Positions 1 to 5,087 of a stretch of 5,584 nucleotides of DNA are shown piece after piece. Numbering within the stretch: the first letter of the stretch is position 1; every line of letters starts with the position of its first letter. The translations under genes and the position numbers were made by a program. The notes beneath the pieces are model-generated. The model made no database searches. It had not been told where the DNA came from and worked only from the letters and a program-made list of their open reading frames with translations. Source of the stretch: an uncultured Rhodospirillales bacterium (GTDB taxonomy: Bacteria > Pseudomonadota > Alphaproteobacteria > Acetobacterales > Acetobacteraceae); the NCBI GenBank assembly GCA_903904805.1, contig CAIVDX010000124.1, positions 1-5,584 of the forward strand. Direction: 5' to 3'.

Positions 1-1122
1 GGCCACGCCATATTGGAAGGGGCGGCCGGTGATGGTGGCGTGGGCGCCGACGGCGATGGCGCGGGCGATGTCGAGGCCGGAGCGGGGGCCGCTGTCGAGC
101 AGGATGGTCATGTCGCCGGCGACCTGTTTGATGGTGGGCAGCAGGTCGATCGCGGCGGGGGCGCCGTCGAAGGTGCGGCCGCCATGGTTGGAGACGACGA
201 TGCCGTCCGCGCCGATGGATTTGGCGAGTTCGGCGTCTTTCGGGTGCAGCACGCCTTTGATGACCAGCGCGTTGGGCCAGGCGTCGCGCAGGCGTTGGAT
301 GGTGGCCCACTCGTAGCCGCCGCGGGTTTGGGTGGCGACGAATTTGGCGACGTCGTCGGCGGAGGGAGTGCCGTCCATATAGGCGAGGAAGTTTTCGCAG
401 CGTGGGGTGCCGGCGCGCAGTGTTTCGAGTGCCCAGGCGGGGTGCAGGGCGATGTCGATCATGGTGCCCAGGCGGGGGCGGAAGGGGACGGCGAGGCGGT
501 TGCGAGCGTCCTGCGGGCGTTTGGCGCGGACCGGCGTGTCGATGGTGACGAGCAGGGCGCGGGCACCGGCGGCGGCGGCGCGGCGGAGCAGGTCGAAGGT
601 GACTTTGTAGTCGTTGGCGGGCTGGCCGTAGCTTTGGAACCAGAAGACATCGGGGGCGAGTTCGGCGATGCGTTCGATGCTGGCCGAGGCGGGGGTGGCG
701 AGCACGTAGGGGATGTTGGCGGCCTGGGCGGCGCGGGCGAGATGTTCCTCCATTTTCGGCCAGAGCAGGCCGCCGAGGCCCATCGGCGCGATGCCGACCG
801 GGGCGGCGTAGCGGCGGCCGAAGAGCTCGACGGAGGTGTCGACCGCGAGCGCGCCGCGGCCGTAGCGGGGGAGGATTTCCACGGCGTCGAAGGCGGCGCG
901 GTTGCGGGCGACGGCCTGGTTCTCGCCGCAGCCGGAGGAGACGAAGTCGTAGGCGAATTTGGGGGCGCGTTGCTGGGCGCGGCGGCGGAGGTCTTCGATG
1001 GTGGGGTAGGCAAGTTCGAGCGGGGAGAGGCCTTCGACGCCGGTGCCGCCGCGCGCTTTGGGGACGATCGCGGGTGGCGGGTTGTTGTGGCCGGCGGGCG
1101 GCAGGCTGACCGCGTCGTTCAT
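1..1122 (-). CDS. FMN-dependent alpha-hydroxy-acid oxidase/dehydrogenase, C-terminus beyond left edge
   Basis: This encodes the first 374 residues of a TIM-barrel flavoenzyme of the glycolate oxidase / L-lactate dehydrogenase / mandelate dehydrogenase family, which oxidises a 2-hydroxy acid to a 2-oxo acid using FMN. Visible signatures are FQSYG (162-166, with Tyr165), TIDTP (193-197, Asp195), Arg202, IKG (Lys289), the catalytic SNHGGR (311-316, His313 and Arg316), DSGPRSG (343-349) and the FMN-phosphate loop GRP (366-368). About 35 C-terminal residues should be missing. The ATG at 1122 is preceded by a good Shine-Dalgarno AGAGGGGA (1131-1138, 8-nt gap). The N-terminus carries about 38 residues before the usual family start at TIEDLRRRA, including a GHNNPP motif (11-16). 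The position of the substrate-binding Tyr24 of spinach glycolate oxidase is Phe60 here. The family is certain; the substrate (lactate, mandelate, glycolate or other) cannot be told. Confidence 0.93.
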   Translation of the reverse strand, partial: MNDAVSLPPAGHNNPPPAIVPKARGGTGVEGLSPLELAYPTIEDLRRRAQQRAPKFAYDFVSSGCGENQAVARNRAAFDAVEILPRYGRGALAVDTSVELFGRRYAAPVGIAPMGLGGLLWPKMEEHLARAAQAANIPYVLATPASASIERIAELAPDVFWFQSYGQPANDYKVTFDLLRRAAAAGARALLVTIDTPVRAKRPQDARNRLAVPFRPRLGTMIDIALHPAWALETLRAGTPRCENFLAYMDGTPSADDVAKFVATQTRGGYEWATIQRLRDAWPNALVIKGVLHPKDAELAKSIGADGIVVSNHGGRTFDGAPAAIDLLPTIKQVAGDMTILLDSGPRSGLDIARAIAVGAHATITGRPFQYGVA

Positions 1123-1169
1123 GGATGGTGTCCCCTCTGTTGGGGGAAGTGTGGCGCTGTGCGGTCGGG

Positions 1170-1198
1170 ATGCCAAGCGGCTGGCGCGCATGCTATAG
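1170..1198 (+). promoter_or_regulatory. Candidate sigma-70 promoter for the methyltransferase gene, in a divergent spacer
   Basis: The 127-bp spacer 1123-1249 separates the divergently transcribed oxidase and methyltransferase genes and holds no gene. On the plus strand, ATGCCA (1170-1175) and CTATAG (1193-1198) are spaced 17 bp apart, which would give a leader of roughly 45 nt before the ATG at 1250. On the minus strand the overlapping TTGGCA (complement of 1171-1176) is followed 17 bp later by CACACT (complement of 1148-1153), a weak candidate for the oxidase gene. The two -35 boxes would share the same bases, so the promoters could compete. Assignment is by eye only. Confidence 0.35.
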
Positions 1199-1249
1199 GC
1201 GGGCCTCGCGCAACGACCCGGCGCTTCGCCCGGGGCAAGGATTTCCGGC

Positions 1250-1867
1250 ATGGCATTTGATCGTTTGAAGAATCGTTTTCGCAAGCCGCAGCGGCCGGAC
1301 CAGAGTGCGGCGGATCATCCGGTGAATGTGCTGCTGATGGGGTTCGTCAATCACCTGCACACGGTGCGGGATGCGCGGGTGATCGAGCTGGGGACCAAGC
1401 GAACCTCCGATGGTGCCTCGACGGTGCATCGCGACTGGGCGGCGGCGGATGCGACATTTTTCGCCACCGATTTCGAGGCCGGGGTGGATGTGGACATGAT
1501 CGCCGATGTGCAGGCGCTGTCGGACTATTTCGAGCCGGGCAGCATCGATGCGGTGATTGGCTGTTCGGTGTTCGAGCATGTGAAGCGGCCATGGCTGGCG
1601 GCCGCCGAGATCGGCAAGGTGCTGAAGCCTGGCGGGCAGGTGCTGATCCAGACGCATTTCAGCTTTCCGCTGCATGGCTATCCGAATGATTACTGGCGCT
1701 ATTCGATCGACGCGCTGGAGATGCTGTTCGCCGAGGAGGGTGGGTTGCGCATCATCGGCACCGGCTATCAGTATCCGGTGGACCTGGTGGCGCCGGAGCT
1801 GGCGTCGCCGGACCGGGTGCAGGCGTTTTTGAACAGCTGCGTTGTCGCCGAGAAGCCGCTCGGCTGA
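1250..1867 (+). CDS. Class I SAM-dependent methyltransferase (Methyltransf_11-like)
   Basis: This 205-residue protein has the Rossmann-type methyltransferase plan. Motif I is VIELGTK (44-50), with Glu46 and Gly48 but without the usual second and third glycines. An acidic residue after strand 2 (Asp74, in ATDFE) should contact the ribose of S-adenosylmethionine. The motif IV/V region reads IDAVIGCSVFEHV (99-111), with a downstream KPGG turn (126-129). GYPNDYWRYS (143-152) is a signature I associate with small methyltransferases acting on glycan or lipid precursors, so a cell-envelope substrate is possible but unproven. No signal peptide or membrane segment is visible; it should be cytoplasmic. 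The start at 1250 has a modest ribosome site CAAGGA (1236-1241). The gene is divergent from the oxidase and 47 bp upstream of the dioxygenase gene on the same strand; a hairpin lies between them, so co-transcription is uncertain. Confidence 0.85.
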   Translation: MAFDRLKNRFRKPQRPDQSAADHPVNVLLMGFVNHLHTVRDARVIELGTKRTSDGASTVHRDWAAADATFFATDFEAGVDVDMIADVQALSDYFEPGSIDAVIGCSVFEHVKRPWLAAAEIGKVLKPGGQVLIQTHFSFPLHGYPNDYWRYSIDALEMLFAEEGGLRIIGTGYQYPVDLVAPELASPDRVQAFLNSCVVAEKPLG

Positions 1868-1870
1868 CGG

Positions 1871-1887
1871 CCCGCCATCCTGGCGGG
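1871..1887 (+). terminator. Perfect 7-bp GC-rich stem-loop after the methyltransferase stop
   Basis: CCCGCCA (1871-1877) and TGGCGGG (1881-1887) form a perfect 7-bp stem around a 3-nt loop, starting 3 bp after the methyltransferase stop codon. The following bases (GTTGAGAA) contain no U tract, so it is a non-canonical intrinsic terminator at best. It could instead be an mRNA-stabilising or attenuating hairpin in an operon, since the ribosome site of the next gene begins 14 bp later. Confidence 0.4.
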
Positions 1888-1914
1888 GTTGAGAACCGGC
1901 GGGAGGAGAGGGCC

Positions 1915-2916
1915 ATGGCGCTCATCAACAGCACGGCGCGCGCGCCGGTGGCGATCACCCGGATGAGCCATGTGGTGCTGACGGTGCGCGATCTGGACGC
2001 GGCCGCGCGGTTCTACACCGAGGTGGTGGGGCTGGTGGTGAGCGGGCAGAGCCGCGACGCGCTGTATCTGCGCGGGGTGGAGGAGGCGTGTCATCACTCG
2101 CTGGTGCTGCGGGCGAGTCTGCATGGGCCGGTGTGCGAGCGGATCGGGTTTCGCGTGTGGTCGGAGGAGGATCTGGGCGCGGCGCATGATTGGCTGGCGG
2201 CGCGGGGCTGCGATGTGCGGTGGGTGGAGGCGGCGCATCAGGGGCGGACGCTGGATGTGACCGATCCGTTCGGCGTGCGGCTGCAGATCTGCGCGACCAT
2301 GGAGGTGGAGCCGCGGATGATCACGCGTTTCAGCCGGCATCGCGGCGGGGTGGCGCAGCGGCTGGATCATGTGCAGGTGCTGGTGCCGGATGTGGCGGCG
2401 GCGGCGGCGTTCTACATGGAGATGGGGTTTCGGCTGACCGAATATATCGCGCCCGATGCCGAGGCCGCGCCGGGCGGGGTGTTTCTGCAGCGCAAGGGCA
2501 ATCCGCATGACATCGTGTTTTTCCGCGGGCCGGGGCCGCGGCTGCATCATTTCGCCTATGTGACGCCGGACACGGCGACGATGATCCATGCCTGCGATGT
2601 GGCCGGCGAGATGGGGTATGGCGCGGCGGTGGAGCGGGGCCCCGGTCGGCATGGGCCGGGGCATGCGCTGTATAGCTACATGCGCGATCCCGACGGGCAT
2701 CGGGTGGAGCTGTTCAACACGCATTATCAGATCATGGACAGCGAGATCGCGCCGGTGCGGTGGCATCCGGACGATGTGACGATTTCCACGCCGTGGGGGC
2801 TGCCGGCGCAGGAATCCTGGTTCGTCGAGGCGACGTGCTTCCGCGACACGGCGGTGGTGACGCCGGAGGGGCTGCGGCCGCCGCGCTCGTTGCAGCGTGT
2901 GTTGCCGGCGGTTTAG
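1915..2916 (+). CDS. Two-domain VOC extradiol dioxygenase, homoprotocatechuate 2,3-dioxygenase-like
   Basis: This 333-residue enzyme should open a catechol-type ring next to its two hydroxyls using Fe(II) or Mn(II) and O2. It has two VOC domains (about 15-130 and 148-275) and a C-terminal extension. The metal triad His152 (LDHV), His212 (LHHF) and Glu265 (VELF) has almost the spacing of His155/His214/Glu267 in Brevibacterium homoprotocatechuate 2,3-dioxygenase. The acid-base His198 (PHD), Tyr255 (YSYM) and the strongly shared ERGPGRHG loop (240-247, Arg241 and His246) match as well. Domain 1 lacks the triad, as is usual. Against the same enzyme, Arg293 becomes Ser291, Trp192 becomes Phe190 and Asn157 becomes Gln154, so the substrate may not be homoprotocatechuate (HpaD activity should not be assumed). 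The start is supported by GGAGG (1902-1906, 8 nt before ATG). The gene ends tail-to-tail with the [2Fe-2S] gene. No signal peptide is seen. Confidence 0.9.
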   Translation: MALINSTARAPVAITRMSHVVLTVRDLDAAARFYTEVVGLVVSGQSRDALYLRGVEEACHHSLVLRASLHGPVCERIGFRVWSEEDLGAAHDWLAARGCDVRWVEAAHQGRTLDVTDPFGVRLQICATMEVEPRMITRFSRHRGGVAQRLDHVQVLVPDVAAAAAFYMEMGFRLTEYIAPDAEAAPGGVFLQRKGNPHDIVFFRGPGPRLHHFAYVTPDTATMIHACDVAGEMGYGAAVERGPGRHGPGHALYSYMRDPDGHRVELFNTHYQIMDSEIAPVRWHPDDVTISTPWGLPAQESWFVEATCFRDTAVVTPEGLRPPRSLQRVLPAV

Positions 2917-3248
2917 CCGATCCGTTCGTCCGGCGGGGCGATTTCGGTGACGAGGTCGCGCACCAGGGTTTTGTTGGGCAGGGGCTGGAGCGTCATTTCG
3001 CCAGGCTCAAGCCGGCGGGTGCAGGCATAGACGACCTTTTTGTTCACCAGGATCATGCATTCCTTGCAGGCGTTGGCGTTGATGCAGGAATAGCGGATCG
3101 AGACGGTGGGGTCGAAATGGGCGCGGACGTAGCGGATGCCGTCCAGCACCGATTGGCCGGGTTCGAAGGGGACGTCGAAGCGGTCGAAATGCGGGGTTTC
3201 GCCGAGGCTGGCGCGCTGGACGATGAGGGTGGCGATCGGGGCGCTCAT
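2913..3248 (-). CDS. Stand-alone [2Fe-2S] protein, SdhB/FrdB N-terminal domain type
   Basis: This 111-residue protein matches the N-terminal plant-ferredoxin-like domain of succinate dehydrogenase/fumarate reductase iron-sulfur subunits and should pass electrons from the flavoprotein encoded just upstream. Four cysteines can hold a [2Fe-2S] cluster: Cys55, Cys61, Cys64 and Cys76. The typical family ending is seen in LQPLPNKTLVRDLV (87-100). SdhB proteins are normally about 230-260 residues and carry a second half with [4Fe-4S] and [3Fe-4S] clusters; that half is absent, and the frame ends at a clean TAA, so it is not an obvious frameshift. The spacing C-x5-C-x2-C-x11-C has one more residue in the first gap than E. 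coli SdhB/FrdB. The ATG overlaps the flavoprotein stop as ATGA, with ribosome site TGGAGA (complement of 3256-3261) inside the upstream gene, indicating translational coupling. Confidence 0.88.
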   Translation of the reverse strand: MSAPIATLIVQRASLGETPHFDRFDVPFEPGQSVLDGIRYVRAHFDPTVSIRYSCINANACKECMILVNKKVVYACTRRLEPGEMTLQPLPNKTLVRDLVTEIAPPDERIG

Positions 3249-4945
3249 GCGGCGGTCTCCAGCGTGGGCACGGGGGCTTTGGTGAGGGTGAGTTCGCCGT
3301 CCTGCAGTGAGACGATCTGGTTCAGCGTCCAGGCCTCGAGCAGGCCGGGGAAATCCTCGCGCTGGTGGGCGCCGCGGCTTTCGGTGCGGGCCAGCGCGGC
3401 TGTGGCGACGGTTTCGGCGACGAGGAGCATGGTGCGCAGGTCGAACCAGTCGATGCGGGACATGTCGTCGGGGCCGGGGGTGCCGGGTGGGGCGTCGCCG
3501 AGGTCGGCGGCCATGCCGCGGATGGAGGCGAGCGCCTCGCCGAGGCCGGCTTCGGTGCGGAAGGGGCCGACCTTGTCAGCCATCAGGGCCTGGAGTTCGA
3601 CGATCATGGCGGCGATGTCGGGCCGGGCGGGGCCGGTGGCTTCGGTGAGGGCAAGTGCTGCGGCGGCGGCTTCGTGCGACCAGGCGAGCTGCTTGTTGGC
3701 GGCGCGCTCGGCGGCCAGCGCGCCGGTGCGTTCGCCGAAGACCAGGGCCTCGGTGATGGCGTTGCCGGAGAGGCGGTTGGCGCCGTTGGAGCCGCCGATG
3801 GCTTCGCCGGCGGCGAACAGGTCGGTGATCGCGGTCTCCAGGCTGGGGGCCACCTGGACGCCGCCCATGTGGTAGTGGGCGATCGGGGCGACCTCGATGT
3901 CCTGCTTGGTGAGGTCGATGCCGTTCTTGGCGAGATGTTCGATCACCGGACCGAAGGCGGCGCGCAGATCGGCCTCGGGGACGTGGCGGAAGCTGAGCCA
4001 GGCACCGCCGGCGGGGCTGCCGCGGCCGGCGGCGACCTCTTTCAGGATGGCGTAGGTGGCCTGGTCGCGGGTGGTGACGTAGCCGCCGCCTTCCTTTTCG
4101 CCATAGTCAGCGAGGAACTGGCGGCCCTCATTGTTCAGCAGCACGCCGCCGAGCTTGTAGCGGAACGGGTCCCACATGATCGGGTCCATGCCGATCATGC
4201 GCGGGGCGAGATGGCCGATCGGGAAGAACTGGACGAATTCCATGTCGATGAGCTTGGCGCCGGCGCGGAGCGCGAGGGCGTAGCCGTCACCGGACATGTT
4301 CAGCGAGGCCGAGTTGCGGCGATACATGCGGGTGAGGCCGCCGGTGGCGATGATGGTGGCCTTGGCGGCGATGGAGATCGGGCGGCCGTCGGACAGGGCG
4401 AAACCGACGGCGCCCTGGGCGACATTGTCCTGCACCACGAGGTCGGTGATGAAGAGGTCGCCGGCGCGGGTGATCAGGCTCTCATGGCGCTGCAGCTGGG
4501 CGCGCAGGGTTTTGGAGACGGCGGGGCCGGTGTTGAGGAAGTCGACATAGACGCAGCGGGCCTTGTCGTGGCCGGGGGCGTGGGCCTGCTTGATGCGGCC
4601 GTCCTCGTGGCGGGCCCAGCCGACATTCCAGGCATCGAGCTGGCGGATCGCGTCAGGCCCGTCCTTGGTGACGATGTCGGCGAGGCGGGGGTCGCAGAGG
4701 CCGCGGCCGGCTTTCAGCGTGTCGTTGAAATGGGCGGCGATGCTGTCGGGCAGCTCGGAGCCCAGCGCGACGGCGACGGTCATCTGCGCCATCACGGTGG
4801 CGCCGCCGCGGCCGATGAGGGCGCGATCGACGAGCAGGACCTTCGCACCTTTTTCGGCGGCGGCGAGGGCGGCCATCATGCCAGCACCGCCGGCGCCGAT
4901 CACCAGAATATCGGTTTCCATGTGGCGGCGATCGAGGCTGGGCAT
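3245..4945 (-). CDS. FAD-dependent dehydrogenase, SDH/fumarate reductase flavoprotein family, substrate unknown
   Basis: This 566-residue protein belongs to the SdhA/FrdA/L-aspartate oxidase family. The FAD dinucleotide motif is VIGAGGAG (15-22), with acidic Asp40 ending strand 2. Other family blocks are ATVMAQ (49-54), AHYHMGG (356-362, His357), DLFAAGEA (375-382), GANRLSG (388-394, Arg391), the likely proton-donor Arg293 in TRDQ, and SRGAHQRED (523-531) in the helical C-terminal domain. Ala49 replaces the histidine that links FAD covalently in SdhA, so FAD is probably non-covalent. The substrate-carboxylate set of SDH/FRD is altered: the His of QFHPTG is Phe241, and the Thr-Glu pair is replaced around WDP (258-260). 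Succinate or fumarate is therefore unlikely. The start at 4945 is chosen for GGAG 6 nt upstream; 4921 (METDILV) is the alternative. There is no Tat or Sec signal and no membrane-anchor gene nearby. It is coupled to the [2Fe-2S] gene. Confidence 0.9.
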   Translation of the reverse strand: MPSLDRRHMETDILVIGAGGAGMMAALAAAEKGAKVLLVDRALIGRGGATVMAQMTVAVALGSELPDSIAAHFNDTLKAGRGLCDPRLADIVTKDGPDAIRQLDAWNVGWARHEDGRIKQAHAPGHDKARCVYVDFLNTGPAVSKTLRAQLQRHESLITRAGDLFITDLVVQDNVAQGAVGFALSDGRPISIAAKATIIATGGLTRMYRRNSASLNMSGDGYALALRAGAKLIDMEFVQFFPIGHLAPRMIGMDPIMWDPFRYKLGGVLLNNEGRQFLADYGEKEGGGYVTTRDQATYAILKEVAAGRGSPAGGAWLSFRHVPEADLRAAFGPVIEHLAKNGIDLTKQDIEVAPIAHYHMGGVQVAPSLETAITDLFAAGEAIGGSNGANRLSGNAITEALVFGERTGALAAERAANKQLAWSHEAAAAALALTEATGPARPDIAAMIVELQALMADKVGPFRTEAGLGEALASIRGMAADLGDAPPGTPGPDDMSRIDWFDLRTMLLVAETVATAALARTESRGAHQREDFPGLLEAWTLNQIVSLQDGELTLTKAPVPTLETAA

Positions 4946-5087
4946 GCGGGGCTCCGGGCGATATGAGACAGCCAACATGCCGTTTTTTGCGAGGATTGGA
5001 AGCCGGGTTGCAGCAGAGCGCCCCCGCAAGCATGTTGCACCTGCACAGTGCTGGAGCGGCACGGAAACATAGAGGGGCACAACGACG
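4946..5087. promoter_or_regulatory. Divergent control region with inverted repeat
   Basis: This 142-bp spacer lies between the minus-strand flavoprotein operon and the plus-strand oxoprolinase gene and holds no gene. It is less GC-rich than its surroundings, with a T6 run at 4983-4988. CAACATGC (4973-4980) and its exact complement GCATGTTG (5030-5037) form an inverted repeat with a 49-bp separation. Each arm contains CATGTT in the outward direction, a possible -10 box: plus-strand TTGCAG (5008-5013), 17 bp, CATGTT (5031-5036); minus-strand CTTCCA (complement of 4997-5002), 17 bp, CATGTT (complement of 4974-4979). Around the right arm is a GCAA-N5-TTGC palindrome (5026-5038), followed by GCAC (5037-5040, 5043-5046) and GTGC (5049-5052). 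Promoter matches to consensus are weak. Confidence 0.45.
4952..4955 (-). promoter_or_regulatory. Ribosome binding site deciding the flavoprotein start
   Basis: GGAG on the minus strand lies 6 nt before the ATG at 4945. The internal ATG at 4921, which lies nearer the FAD motif, has no comparable purine-rich site (the preceding bases read CGCCGCCAC), so 4945 is preferred. The open frame continues upstream to about 5557, but that part only mirrors the oxoprolinase gene on the other strand. Confidence 0.55.

Noticed and set aside
459..1013. 184-codon minus-strand frame rich in Pro, Ser and Ala
   Set aside because: It is an out-of-frame shadow of the oxidase on the same strand, with no recognisable domain.
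13..1260. 415-codon plus-strand open frame, Gly/Ala/Asp-rich
   Set aside because: It is antisense to the alpha-hydroxy-acid oxidase gene; its low-complexity composition is what G/C-biased third positions produce on the opposite strand.
1768..2766. 332-codon minus-strand frame rich in His, Arg and Pro
   Set aside because: It is antisense to the dioxygenase, which carries a full set of catalytic motifs; the His/Arg/Pro bias is a strand-mirror artefact.
2760..3875. 371-codon plus-strand frame
   Set aside because: It is antisense to the [2Fe-2S] and flavoprotein genes, low complexity, with no motif.
3245..4945. Calling the flavoprotein sdhA, frdA or nadB
   Set aside because: The carboxylate-binding His, Thr and Glu and the covalent-FAD His are replaced, so a specific succinate, fumarate or aspartate role is not supported.
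3365..4966. 533-codon plus-strand frame rich in Gly, Ala and Asp
   Set aside because: It is antisense to the flavoprotein gene; composition only, no domain or ribosome site.
4983..4988. T6 run as an intrinsic terminator
   Set aside because: No stable GC-rich stem precedes it on either strand, and it lies in a divergent promoter region where no gene ends.
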